From NCBI GenBank assembly GCA_008704415.1, contig VXIS01000041.1, positions 1 to 64,000 on the forward strand: a stretch of 64,000 nucleotides of DNA, given 5' to 3'. A program made the translations under genes and the position numbers. The notes under the pieces are model-generated. The model saw only the letters and a program-made list of their open reading frames with translations, did no database searches and was not told where the DNA came from. Below are positions 24,801-36,084 of this stretch, in pieces (position 1 is the stretch's first letter; every line of letters begins with the position of its first letter). The stretch comes from Sphaerosporella brunnea. Its lineage: Eukaryota > Ascomycota > Pezizomycetes > Pezizales > Pyronemataceae.

Positions 24801-26448
24801 TGCGACTACTGAATTCGATATCGCAAATCTAAAAGAACCCGCTGGACTTACTGCTTTGACAACTCCTCCAGACATTAGAGCATTGCAAGAAGCTCCAATT
24901 ACTCCTATATCCGTTAGTACGAACCAAGAGCCGCCAAATCTCCCTCAGGACCTTTTGTCTGCGGACGTCGCGCCCACCCATCGGCCTTCGGTGCAGCTGG
25001 AAGTTAGGGATCAAGAACCTGCCCTCCCCTTGGATTTTGCGCAAGAGGATGCTACGGCTCAGGACTCTGTCCCTTCTCCGGTGCCTGTGCAAGCTGACAC
25101 CACGATCCAAGAACCTGTTCCCCCTCAGAATCTTCCAAATGTGGATTTTACAGTGCCAGAGCCCTTTCCAGAGGAGGATCTTGCAGTGCCAGAATCGTTT
25201 CTGGAGGAAGATCTTTCACAGGCAAACGCCACGACACCAGAACCTGTCCCCCTCCAGGCTCCCGTGCAAGTGGATGCTATGCCAGTTCAAGAATCCTTGC
25301 CTCCTCAGACGCTCCCGGAATTGGCAATTGTGGCGTCGAAAGAGCCTTCACTTTCGCGAACCGTTCTGCGGTCTGATGTCACGACAGTGCAACAAGAACC
25401 AATCATACCCTCCTCCGAACAGACCCCTCAGCAATCTGATTCTATGCAGGACGAAGAGGACGAAGACGTTGATATACCTGGAGCCGGAGTTATTGACTTC
25501 GCCAGCGATGGGATGTTCATTGCCCCCCAGGCGCCCAGGATGAACGCCGACGCGCATCCGCCGGATGCTTCTGTCAGTTCAGCAGATGTCACGACAGAAA
25601 CACCAGTTGATGTTTCATCAGACAACCCCGCTTCGAATCTAAGGCCGAATGGTCGTCCTCGCGAACCTCCACGAAAGAAGCGTGGACGTCCTAGAGATTC
25701 GCGACCGCTCTACTCATTCAAAGTAGATAGGCAGAAGGCCGATCAGAATGCCGCGAAGAACAGGGAATCTGCCACCAACCCACACAGGCCCAAAGGAACG
25801 AGGATGTCAATCCGAGGACCAGCTGCCCCGCGTGCCGGCCAGCCGCCGCCGCCACCGCTGCCACCGCCGCCGCCACCCGTCGCTCCTGTCACAGAAGTGA
25901 ATGGTGCCAGCCCACCACCAGCTCCTATCGCAGCAACGGGATATATCCCTTCAACCCCACCGCTAGCTGCACAATCACTTCCAATGGGTCCTCCACCATT
26001 GCCAGTTTTTCCCCCAGCTGCGGCTACTCCCCTTCTGCCGTTAGGTGATGTAGCCGGATGGCCTCGAAATTTGGTTTCCAACAGGCAACCAGCACTCGCA
26101 AATCCACCGACGCCCGCTGTGTTACCGGCCCCTAACTATGGATTTCCTCCACGCCCACAGTTTCTGGTCCCACCCAGGCCTCCCGCATTTGCGCGTTCTG
26201 TGTCGATGGTCCCGCGCCGTCCTCGCGGACCCCCCGTGAGATACTATGTCGGCAACGGACGCTATGTCGATCCGCCACCAATTCTCGACGACGAAGACGG
26301 CGATACCGTCCCCACTGCACCAACCACATCTTTGGAGCTTCCCCACGAGCCCAGTATTCCCCCGGATGTGGAATTGGCGAGCCAGGTAGACGAGCAACTC
26401 TTCGAAGATTTGCTCTATGGAAGCGAATACTCATTCGCCGGCATTTAA
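21848..26448 (+). CDS. AT-hook/RGG protein with internal duplication, unknown function
   Basis: The model has four exons: 21848-22762, 22825-23890, 23945-24583 and 24686-26448, joined by GT-AG introns of 62, 54 and 102 nt. The frame closes at 1460 residues. The start is the ATG of MGRPRGSGRGG. AT-hook cores occur at the N-terminus (GRPRG), near residue 97 (GRPRGRGRGG) and near 1204 (KKRGRPR), so minor-groove DNA binding and a nuclear location are likely. Two related segments begin FTLPEVNT (183-190) and FDLPQVNT (374-381), each followed by RG, a basic stretch and long helices of about 100-190 residues. This suggests an internal duplication. Lysine/arginine-rich stretches (KKRKM, RGRKRKY) could be nuclear signals. 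The second half has loose repeats of the EPVPPQ type and a proline-rich region (about 1260-1420). I do not recognise the family; a chromatin role is inference. Confidence 0.85.
24604..24656 (+). other. Perfect 17-bp hairpin inside intron 3 of the AT-hook gene
   Basis: GCAGTTATCGAAAAGAC (24604-24620) pairs perfectly with 24640-24656 around a 19-nt loop. It sits between the donor (24584) and the branch-point region (ACTAATGG, near 24670) of a 102-nt intron, whereas the gene's other introns are 54 and 62 nt. Folding would bring the splice sites to a normal spacing. Confidence 0.8.
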
Positions 26449-27052
26449 ACCTACACTACTACTACACGGTAGAAAATCGGAAGTAAAAATCGGGATCATG
26501 GAGTTTACAGTGCTTTGAGGGGGGGTTTTTTTCTTTTTTTTTTGTATATTGTTGGGCATTACTAGGCGGCGTTTGTACCTGATAATTCTTGCTATTTCTT
26601 GTTTGTATAAAACCTATATTTCTTTTTTATCTTTATTTTTTTTGTCTTGGGGGGTGGGGTGTGCGTTTGCTTGCTCAGCGAAGTTTGCTGTACATCATGT
26701 TTGCTCGATGCTTTTGCTTTTTTTTTTTTGTATGAGGTATAGGGTGTTTGGGGAGTTCTAATGGCGTAGAATTTTTGTTTGTTTTTGTTATATACAGATT
26801 AATCGCTACATTTGTATGTATGGTAACTCGGTCATTAGCACAAGCGCGGAGGTAGGCGCCTGATATAGATATGCGCGCCGCTACCCTAGGTACAGTAGTA
26901 CCGCACGATAATAGCCTTGTGCGTTAAGACATATCCCCAAGGCCATCTTCACATGTTCTTTGGATGGAGAATATATCATATTTATTTGTGCACATACAAG
27001 AAGTATTTAAAATACTTATACACCGCAACTAATCTGCAGCTGCAGTTCCCAA
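26449..27052. other. Convergent 3' region, no gene
   Basis: It lies between the stop codons of the plus-strand AT-hook gene and the minus-strand GH5 gene. T-rich tracts at 26525-26545 and 26715-26730 suit 3' untranslated sequence. I see no gene. Confidence 0.6.
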
Positions 27053-29096
27053 CTACGACGAGATTGTGACAGCAGCCGTAACGTTGTTCGGCACAGTTCT
27101 GGGCCAGAACTCGAACGTGAACGTAACCGGCTGTGCCGCAGTCTGTACATAAGCCAGCAGGGCTGCATACAGGACGATGTTATTTCCACTGACGCCAAAA
27201 TCACCCCAGTTGATGCGTCCCTGCTGCAACGGCCCTAGCCACTGCGTCCACGTATCCTTCAAGAAAGTTCCATCCGCACACACAGCTTGCACGGTCGCAA
27301 GTGTACTCCCCTTCCCGTCGAAGGGGATGTAAAGATCATTCGCAGCCGTGGAGAGAGTGTAAGAATTCTGCGAGAGCGTGGGGGCATCGTAAAGGATTAC
27401 GTCGAATGGGAGGTCAACGCCGTGGTTGGATTTGACGGTGAGGGTGTCTTTGATACCCAGTGAACCGGTAAAGACTGTGGAGAGGTAGGTGGCTGGTATG
27501 GTTATGCCAGTTGCGGTCACGGCATATTCTTGACCGCGTGCCAAGGTCTTTCCGCCGGCATTTACGACGGAGAGAATGGTGTTGTTGTTGAAATCTAAGG
27601 CAATGTCTTGCGAGACAACCGCGGCGTTGATCTTGGAATAGATCGATGCTGGTTGGTTGTAGGAGGGCAAAGTGTTGGTGATGCCTTTGACCGCGTTGAA
27701 CATTACTGCTTCTTGCGTTGGGTCCCGCCACTTCATTGCTACACGGTCGAAGTGTTCGCCGTTGTCCCAGAGTTGCGCGGTGAGGTTGTAGGCCTGTTGA
27801 AATTTCACATTGTCAATTGATTACAAGGTGGGAGACAGGGAGAATGGATATACCTTGGTGGTGCGCGCGAAGTAGTCGAAGTAGATCCAGCTTGAGCCTT
27901 TCTCGACGCCGTTACCACCAGTACCCCATTCACCGAGCAGGACGGGCGCAGCGAACTGGTCCTGAAGGGCAATGAAAGTGGCCTCAATTGCGGACTTGTC
28001 ATCATCAGTGCCCCAGAATGTCTGTCCCCAGGATGTAGCCACGAAACTCCACGGGTCATAATCTATTCCAAACGTTAGTTATATAGCTATATTCGAGCAC
28101 TACTGTGTCTAAAGGGTATACCATGCACATGCAGAATCCAAGGAGTGGCGTTCGCAGGTACCACAAACCAGTTGACCGTATTCTGGATGTTGCAATTTAA
28201 TCCAGGTAATGTGAGAAGACGGTCTGCATTGTAGCCACCAGAACCGCGGACGATGTTGACAAAACGCTGGTTCAGGTCATTGTAGCGATCCGCATGCTCC
28301 TGCGTGGAGCCTACAGGCTCGTTCAAGGTCTCAAAGAGCAGCTTCTCACTCTTCCACTTGAACCGGGCGGCGATTTGTGTCCACAAAGCCTCGAGCTTGG
28401 CGAATTTCGCGTTCAAATCCGTATCGACGGAAAGGTCGGCCCATTGCCAACTGTCGTGGTGTACATTGATGACCACCCATAACTGCCGCTCGAGTGCCCA
28501 ATCTACGACCTGCTCAACTCTGTCCATCCATGTGGTGTTTACAAGGTCTAATTCCGGTCAGCGAGGAGCAGAACGAAGGAGCCGGGACGCAGACACTCGG
28601 GTGACTGGGTTGCGAAATGGTCAGTCCACGTTACAGGTATCCGAACGGATTTAATGCCCGTGGCTTTGATGGAATCAAGAAGTGATTGAGACACTGCAAT
28701 AGGTGGGTGTTCAGCTCCCCGGGATGCTCGGAGCTAAGAAGACTCTCGATAGACAAACCAGGAGTGTTTCTATGGCTCAATTTGGTAAATAACTTATGCG
28801 TTGGAGCTCATAGTCAGGACTCACCCCCATGAAGTCTCGTCAGGAACCGCATCCAAAGTGTTTCCGACCTGTGGACCAAATCAATCTCCATGAACGTTAA
28901 CCTCTGACGAATGCAGGCACTGACGTTCCAACCAGGCTCCATAGCAGTCCATGCAGTTTCGGCAGTAACCTTGTTGAAGGCCGCAGCGGCGAGCTAATAC
29001 ATGTCAGTGTCCAGAAAGTAGATATAACTAGCAGCAATCCAAACTCACCTGGCCACCCAGCGCCACGAAGATGGCAAGGCTTTTTTTCCACAGCAT
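27053..29096 (-). CDS. Secreted GH5 endoglucanase-like glycosidase with CBM_X2 module
   Basis: This glycoside hydrolase family 5 enzyme probably cleaves beta-glucan or cellulose outside the cell. Exons: 29096-29049, 28993-28925, 28868-28825, 28769-28759, 28693-28595, 28547-28122, 28062-27854 and 27793-27053; the frame closes at 548 residues. The N-terminus MLWKKSLAIFVALGG plus LAAAA is a signal peptide. GWNVGNTLDA (about 37-46), VRIPVTW, INVHHD, the acid/base glutamate in LNEP (about 167) and the nucleophile in GEWGTGG (about 277) define GH5. From about 353 an Ig-like CBM_X2 domain follows (IYSKINAAVVS onward, VNAGGKTL, ATYLSTV), then a C-terminal domain I do not recognise (WGDFGVSGNNIV). The fourth exon is only 11 nt and is needed to keep frame and supply the usual WGN-P residues. 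Exact substrate is open. Confidence 0.9.
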
Positions 29097-30289
29097 GATA
29101 CCGGATACTAGTCTTCATGAATCTAGTACTAAGGAAATGGGAGGGAAGCCTTCGTTATATAGGTACCGCACGGCCAATATGATCCCCGCCATGTTTCCCT
29201 TCCCCGCTGCACAAATTGGCCATCGTGAAGTCCGGGACCAGGATATTTGGGAGTTTCGAGGTGCCTGAATACCACAGTTGCAGTTCAGAGTCGGTTTTCA
29301 ATTGGTAATTCATATGGATCTTGCCGCAGGCAAGAATGAGAGAGCCCCAGGCTGGGTCCCCACCACTATGGAATCAACCCCCACCAGCCGAAACCGTGCG
29401 CGCGCATCTCGGGGTTTCGCAGTATTTCGTGTCGAGGAAATTAAAGTGCAGGCACGTTTCCCAGGACTCCGACTGATGACGCTGTGGTAGACGTCGTATC
29501 TAGCTGTAGAACGACGACCGGAGAAGTTGGTAGATACGGAGTCGTCGGTTCGTGTTGCCGTCGGCCCTGCCCTGCCGAAATTCGAAATCGCTTGGCTGGT
29601 AAATCTCAGCTGGTGTCCGGCTGAAAGACGGCACTGTGGATTGATGGGGTAATCGATTTGCGTTCTCAGATGCGATGTTCCAGCCATGCATTCCATCGAT
29701 CGAGAGGAGACGGCTGAGGAAGTGGAAGCTTGGAGAGCGATGTGCTGCTCGAGATGATGAAGCTGAGATGCAACCCTAACCACCGACAATAAACACTGCT
29801 TCCTTGTGCAGCTGTGCTCGCCCTCGATTCCTCGGGGCTCAATGGACATCTGCCCTTCCTTGATTATGTAACAGCCATCCTAAATAAATTTGTTATGTAC
29901 ATCTGAAGAAAGCGTCACCAGATCCCAAGCTATTAACCGCGCGCACTACAAGACCTACATCTGAAACATCGCCAGTTTCCCGCCCTGGAGAAAGGCGAGC
30001 GCCAAAGAACGAAAACAAAAACACGACTATGCATGTATCCTCCAAAAATCAACCATAAATGCGCCAGACGTCACGTTTCCTCAGTCATTATCGTCGTTAT
30101 CGTAAAATAAAGAAAACCCATGTCCCAAAACCCAAACAAAACGCCAATTGCGAAAAAGATAATGGATGGATTGCATGCCCTCGAATGCACAGCCTAAAGT
30201 TCCCGTTGTTTCCATGGCGCGCCGCTGCCCTCAACGTGAAAACGAAAATAAGAATGTCAATACGTAAATCGTGCAAAGTCGTCGTAATC
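29097..30289. other. Promoter side of the GH5 gene and 3' side of the next gene
   Basis: There is no supported gene. The minus-strand GH5 gene starts at 29096 and the minus-strand membrane protein ends at 30290, so this holds the GH5 promoter. A minus-strand frame at 29310-29849 shows no recognisable domain. Confidence 0.55.
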
Positions 30290-31408
30290 TCAGGTCATAA
30301 ACAACCCCTCATTTACTCTATCGGACTTCTGGCTGGCCGTTTCCATGTCCCGCCCAGAGCGGAAGCTCCGTTCGGCTCGAAGTGGAAACCTGGTAGAAAC
30401 CGGGCTCGTCAACACCGCATTCACAGGGAATTGAAATGCGTCCCTTCTGAATGAACTAGGCGAAGCAACGTCATTTTCCGGTAGAGGTGGGCTGCTGCGT
30501 CGTTCCGGCACGCTATGTTCGCTGGAATAAATACTGCTCGTCGGTCTGCCATTGATAGTGGCGGGATCATGCTTTATCGTTGTGGTGATGCCGAGGCCTT
30601 TGATGGCTTCTTCGGCCTCTTCCTGCTGAATCGCCGCAAGAGAGGCTGCTACGCGCTCTTTTGCAGATAAATCGGAGGTGTCCCAATCGTCAAAGTGCTT
30701 AAACTCTGCTCTGGGCGATCGGTGGCTAACTACTGTCGCCATGGATTGGACATCTTTGTCCTCAATCGTATAGAGGCTGCCGTGGCCTTTTCCCTTGGGA
30801 GCGGTGGGACGGTAGACTTTGGCGATGAAAGAACGGTGCTTTGGGACCCGAATTGTTGACCCCAGAGATGATTTGCTGGCGCATAATGTTGGCGAGGGGA
30901 AAGCCACGTCGACAGACCGGTGGGCACATCGGCAAAGAGTTGTGGTCGCCGGAGGATTGGATTCCCGATCATTCTTGATGGGATTCGGGGTAGAGAGCAA
31001 TAGTACGGTCCAAAACACCGAGTGGAGTACTACCATGACAATAAACACCGCAAACCCCGCCAGTAACACATGAGCAGAATTCTGCCCAAGGATGAGCTTT
31101 GGAAGGTATTGCTGCCGAAGACCCATCCATCCCAACACGCAAGCTGATACGACAACAGCAATTAAACATGGAAGAATTCCGCTTAATCTCAATGCGCGTC
31201 CTCGAGTCGATGGGGATATCGCAAATAGTGTGATGGGAACACAGGATCCAATGTTCAAAACCGCCGCGACTATAGATACTATGGAGAGAATCGCCAGTCG
31301 ATCGAGCGTCGTCGATATTGCGTAGAGAAGAAAGAAGAGTGCGACAACTGTTGTGGAAACAAGATCTGTAGCTCCTACCGCTCGAAGAGTTCGTGTTCGA
31401 GGAGCCAT
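30290..31408 (-). CDS. Four-TM fungal membrane protein, unknown function
   Basis: This is a single-exon gene of 372 residues starting at a true ATG (MAPRTRTLRAVGATDLVS). Four hydrophobic segments lie at about 13-35, 39-63, 73-97 and 110-138. A long hydrophilic, serine- and proline-rich tail of about 230 residues follows, containing HFDDWDTSDLSAKERVAASLAAIQQEEAEE-type acidic/helical sequence split by polar linkers. The arrangement of a small N-terminal membrane domain and a long, probably cytoplasmic tail is common among uncharacterised fungal plasma-membrane proteins. I recognise no named family. A poly(G) run lies just upstream near 31418-31428. Confidence 0.75.
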   Translation of the reverse strand: MAPRTRTLRAVGATDLVSTTVVALFFLLYAISTTLDRLAILSIVSIVAAVLNIGSCVPITLFAISPSTRGRALRLSGILPCLIAVVVSACVLGWMGLRQQYLPKLILGQNSAHVLLAGFAVFIVMVVLHSVFWTVLLLSTPNPIKNDRESNPPATTTLCRCAHRSVDVAFPSPTLCASKSSLGSTIRVPKHRSFIAKVYRPTAPKGKGHGSLYTIEDKDVQSMATVVSHRSPRAEFKHFDDWDTSDLSAKERVAASLAAIQQEEAEEAIKGLGITTTIKHDPATINGRPTSSIYSSEHSVPERRSSPPLPENDVASPSSFRRDAFQFPVNAVLTSPVSTRFPLRAERSFRSGRDMETASQKSDRVNEGLFMT

Positions 31409-32144
31409 TCGTTGCCGGGGGGGGGGGGATTCGCAAGAACTGACAGAATTCTGAGAACCAGAGAATCCCTGGGAGCGAGTGTTTTGGGATTGCCGCCAGT
31501 TTTAAGCAACTCAGCTGGGCGTTAGGACGGGCCGTCTCGGGCAATGAGCTGGCGGAACGAACGCCCAAGCTCGGAGCATAAGTACGGGAAAAATAGTAGC
31601 GGGGCTGTCAAGCGGAGGTTTGGTTCAGAGTCAGACAGGGCTAAGGGGAGCATGACGTGTGAAACTCAACCGGACCAACCACGAGCGAGGCCGGGGGGAG
31701 GACGGCGGTGAGGAGGCCAATAGATATAAAAGGCCAGTCGCATCCGTAGGATCCGCTGGCGAAAGGATTCTCACGGGCGTGTTACAGGTAGTGTCGTGGG
31801 GTTTGTAGGATGGATGTGTCCAGCCGAAAGATGTGGATGTCGTCAGGGTGCCGTTGGGCGCAAGGGCGGAGGAAAGCTGCGCTCATTGGGGGGGGGGGGG
31901 GGTTGTGGACTTCTGGGAGATATAATTGGAATTGTGGGGTATGCCGGTGAAACCTATGGGCCAGAATGCCTAGGCCGAGGAACGGGAAAGGGAGGAACGG
32001 ACGAGAGTGAGAAGTGTTCGAGATCGATGGGGGATCCGGATCGCAAGGGTTCTCTTTTCACGAACTGCCGGGCATAACAAACAATTGTCTCTGCGAACCG
32101 CAGGAACCATGCGGATGTTAGCTGGCGAGGCTGAGCAGTGCAAT

Positions 32145-32176
<32 letters not shown>

Positions 32177-32334
32177 TCTCTCTCATTCTCCTCACGATGG
32201 GATGGGCGAATGTGTTGTCAATCGCAACACGAAAACAAACAAACACAGCCGCCACGACGCTCGCAGACAGCCACACCAAGCAGCAGGAGAAACGCCAGCG
32301 GACGGAAGAAGCAGCTTTCGTGCCGTTTAAAGGA

Positions 32335-32450
32335 GGTATACCTAGTATATCGCCAAACACTGCCTCTGCATATGCTTCGGTTCCGGTATACGCGAAGGTT
32401 CGAAATCCGACGTCGGTACACCAATAGCGAGTGTCAATAACCTCCGTTCG
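32335..32450 (-). repeat. Degenerate dispersed repeat, copy C
   Basis: On the minus strand this shares about 80 bases with 56800-56885, including gccaaacactg and cggtat blocks. Both copies translate to a similar peptide (RRRISNL, then YR-RSI, then SVWR), and most differences fall at third codon positions. A further shared piece, cgaacggaggttattgaca, occurs at about 33860-33880. Confidence 0.6.
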
Positions 32451-33854
32451 ACTCCCGTTGTCAAGTTCGTTTGTCGGAAAGTCAAAACGAACGGGAACCG
32501 GAAAAAACTCTGATTGGCCCCGTTGGGTAACCGTGATGACCACCAGAAGCCCGTTGCAACCACCTCTGTCGTCTGTCGGCGCCGACCATATGTGACGATT
32601 CTCGATTTTTGGATCGAGCAAAGGTCTACAGTGCCGCCAAAAACTGCGGTTCATAATATTTATCCACACAAGAAAAACCGCGCAGAGATCTAGAAGCCTG
32701 AGGCTACGAAAAGAACGCCTTTTCTAGAGGGCGGGCAGGCGGGCGTCTTTTGTTTTTGTGGAGCGCCACCGGTGCCGATTCTATCTGCTGCAATTGCAAG
32801 CCCGGGGGTTATGTAGAGCGCGACAATTCCGAACACTGTACATCTCTAGAGTAGTCTGTCGGGATCGTTTGCCCACCCGCTGAAACACAGTGAAATCTTC
32901 AGTTTCTTTACCTTCTTACACTGCGGGAATTGGTGCGGCGACGACGGCGAGGATGATGGACCGCGATGGTGAGGAAGAAACTGAGGGGAAAATATCACGT
33001 GTTCCTCTCTTCATGCGATCGGTTTTCTCGTTGGCATTATCAACCGTGTGGGTAGTTTAAAACACACGTCCTGTGCTTGGATTTTTGGTTTAGAGCATTG
33101 CCGGATCTTTTAAAAGTCACTGGCCTAGCAAATAGCTGGATTGGAGAGGAAGGCTAACAATTGTGGAGGACGGGTGGGTCTCGGCGTCGTAGCCCAGGTT
33201 GTGTATGATGAGCTTGTGTTGATTTCTCACAACCGTTGTATGTCCGGTCCGCGACAACACCATGGGGTTCTTAAGGGTGCGTTCGTTCAGTGGGCCGAAT
33301 TACCACGGAATGGTGCGGAACAACGTTGGTGTCGGTGCGATAGAATGACGACGCTGTTCACTACGCTCAGTACCAGAACTGGATTATCAGGAAATTCGTG
33401 GTGCCGGAGAGTTTACCTCAGACCCAAAGTCCATGGAACCCGCCGTGCCAGTTCTGCCTGCCTCGACTACCAACCCCAACAACAATAATTGCGGGCGCAC
33501 AGCAGTCGGAAACGCGCCGAGTCAGAGACAAGCCGCCAGAACAAGCGATGAGGACTCTGCATATAGAAAATCATTAGATTTGGTGGAGTTATGGAGCTCG
33601 ACAGACGGGAGTCCTGACGGGGGGTGCGGCGGCGGCGGCGTGGGTGAGGAGTGCGCCCGTCATAAGCCCGCTACTACCCGGCGCTACACAGTATTTCCCT
33701 AGGCGCCTACTGAACAGGTCCCCAGCGGTAATCGGGTGGTATCAGGACACCATTGGTTTTGGGTTCCCAGGGCAGAAATCTCACTTTTGCGAAACGCGAA
33801 CTACTGCGCGCCCACTAAACGCTACCTAAGCTTTCAGCGACGCGGTCGGGATCA

Positions 33855-33945
33855 CGGACGACGCGAACGGAGGTTATTGACACCCGCTGATACTACTCTA
33901 GAGCCGCTACCGAAACGGTGGCCCATCCAACAGGGCCTTAATCCT
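33855..33945 (+). repeat. Degenerate dispersed repeat, copy A (empty site)
   Basis: The run gccgctaccgaaacgg and the following ggcccatccaa match, in reverse complement, the sequence that flanks the MITE/transposon pair at 53.77 and 56.77 kb. Here the central TA (33908-33909) is uninterrupted, so this copy represents the pre-insertion state. Confidence 0.65.
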
Positions 33946-34168
33946 CTCGGCGACACCCATTGTAGCGGTACTTGTGGGGTGATCTGTCTGACTCGGGGAG
34001 GTGGAGCGATATCTGGTGGTTCTCGAGGATGGTCCACGAGCCGTTGATGTGATGGTTGGCGGGGGGAGGAGATATTCAAGCAGCTGTCAGTTGCTTGCTG
34101 TTCACTCCACCACCACCACCACCATCACCACCACCACTAACAACCTCGGGCAAGACTCCACCTCCACC

Positions 34169-35421
34169 ATGTCCGACTTTGTCGAAGCTGCACGCGAAAA
34201 CATCTGCGCCAGCCGCCGAGTAATCCGGCGAGCTCACCAGAACTAATGAGGACAGCGCCCCCGAGTCCACTACCGACGCCCCCGCGAAGAAGCTCGTCAA
34301 AAAGAAGAAACGACGTCCCGCGTGGCCGCAGGTAGATCCCGAAACCTTCAAGGGCGGCGAGATACCGGTGTAGACGGTTACAGTCTTCAACATCTGGTAC
34401 AACAAATGGTCTGGCGGCGACTGCGAGGACAAGTAATTTCGAAAGCGCACGCTGCCGGCCGCTGTAACATCGCCAAATACAGTGGACACACAAAGGCGTA
34501 CAAGATCCCCGGGTCTTATTTTTGCTTGTTTTTCGCTAGGGGACTGTGCCCACGTGGAGCCGAGTGCGAGTACCTACACAGACTTCCGACTGTGCACGAT
34601 TTATTCAATCCTAATGCTGATTGCTTTGGGAGGGATAAGTTTAGTGATTATCGCGATGACATGGGAGGTGTTGGAAGTTTTATGCGACAGAGTCACACGT
34701 TGTATGTGGGAAGGATTCATGTCAGTGACGACATTGAAGAAGTCGTAGCGAGGCATTTCGCTGAGTGGGGGCAGATAGAGAGGAGTAAGCCTCCAATTGT
34801 TTTGCCTGAAATCGTGTTGGCTTTGGCCAGATGGCTAACAGAGTGACAGTACGTGTCCTGAACTCCAGAGGTGTCGGCTTCGTCACGTACACCAACGAAG
34901 CGAACGCACAGTTCGCAAAGGAGGCTATGGCCCACCAATCGCTCGACCACAACGAGATTCTCAACGTGCGATGGGCAACTCAAGATCCGAACCCCGTTGC
35001 TCAAGCTCGCGACAAACGCCGTGTCGAGGAACAGGCGGCAGCCGCAGTCCGAGCGGCTCTTCCGGCAGAGTTTGTGGCAGAGCTAGAGGGCACAGACCGA
35101 GGTGCAGCTGAGAAGAGAAGGATTGAAGGCAGCTTTTGTTTGCAGGGCTATGAGACCAGAGGAGATTTGGTATGCGAGAGGTGAAAATGCGGTTAATCTT
35201 GCGGGTAGGATCGAGGCAGGGCAGGAACAGATGTTGCTGGAGGGGGTGCCGGAACCGCAACAGTAGCAGAAAGAAGAAGAAGAGAAGCAGACGGACGGTT
35301 ATATTCTCAAGTCCTGCTCTCCAGGCTCTGAAGGGAAGGTGGAGGCGCTCGCATTACCACGCAGAAAGAAGAGACGCCTTCTGCGGGATTGGGACTGGAC
35401 TACGGCAGTGATAGCGATTAG
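34169..35421 (+). pseudogene. cwc2: Decayed copy of pre-mRNA splicing factor cwc2 (RBM22-like)
   Basis: Pieces in three frames add up to the Cwc2/RBM22 architecture: a basic N-terminal part (KKLVKKKKRRPAWP), the FNIWYNKWSGGD block, a CCCH zinc finger (FFARGLCPRGAECEYLH), DKFSDYRDDMGGVGSFMRQ, and an RRM (TLYVGRIHV to RGVGFVTYTNE). Cwc2 binds U6 snRNA in the catalytic spliceosome. The copy is broken by a stop at 34371-34373, a frameshift at about 34434, another at about 35153, a stop at 35264-35266 and a frameshift near 35395; the N-terminal part is also out of frame. At least two stops are TAG where CAG is expected. One normal intron (about 34784-34848) persists. Several conserved residues are also changed, so substitutions have accumulated too. 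Cwc2 is essential in yeasts, so an intact copy should exist elsewhere. Confidence 0.8.
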
Positions 35422-36084
35422 ACTGCAGTGTATGTTTCCCTTTGCTCGCAATTTCCTTTCCTTTCCTTTCTAGCCGCTGTACTAGATATACAGAACGCAC
35501 TAAGCCCAGAAGAAGCGAGCTGGCCAAAGTAACTGGGGCTAGCCCGATTGGTCAATTACTAAGAGCGGAAGAGAGGACATGACTGAAGTTGCTGCATCCA
35601 TAGGCTGCATGTTGAAGCTATTGAAGCGCGAAAACAAAAGATGCTCCCTTTTCTACGCGCGACAGTTTTGAAGGAATGATCAAATTAATGAATGAATGAA
35701 TGAATGAAGCCTACGCTGGCCGCTTGAAAAACACCCAGAAAGAAAAATAAAATTAACCCTCTGATCTCTTCTTATTCAAAGCTTCCCGCAAAAATACATA
35801 CTTTACATAACAAACTATCTCCTCCATCGCGATAGGCCTGCGCATCGTCGTACAAACTGTTGTCCTTCCAACTGGCGTTCGAGTGTTACCCGGTGAATTT
35901 AAGTTGCTTGCCACTACTCATCCTCTTTCTATCTACCTCTTCCCCTCCACCTTTCACTACCACCACCCTTTGCCATCAACCTTTATCTCAGTACGACTTT
36001 AGGAAGCCTTCGCAAGCTTCGCTTCAACTCTAGGAGTCCTGAAAACTCCCTTTCAAGCTTGTTTCCCAGCTTCTTCCTGTCAAG
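35422..36084. other. Intergenic, rad23 promoter side
   Basis: There is no gene. It contains a ccttt repeat near 35453-35472, an (aatg)n microsatellite near 35688-35708, and pyrimidine-rich sequence before rad23. Confidence 0.6.

Larger units (their letters stand above)
31409..34168. other. Intergenic region with degenerate repeats and homopolymers
   Basis: I find no intact gene. It has a G run of 15 (31888-31902), a poly(T) run of about 30 (32145-32175) and two degenerate repeat pieces listed separately. Frames at 33141-33702 are unrecognised. Confidence 0.55.

Noticed and set aside
29096..29118. Upstream ATG (MKTSIRYHAVEK) as start of the GH5 gene
   Set aside because: It is in another frame. 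The ATG at 29096 gives a clean signal peptide and joins in frame to GWNVGNT.
32118..32669. 183-residue minus-strand frame over the repeat
   Set aside because: It runs through a poly(T) tract at its end, and a stop interrupts the same frame in the related copy at 56.8 kb. A different frame is the conserved one.
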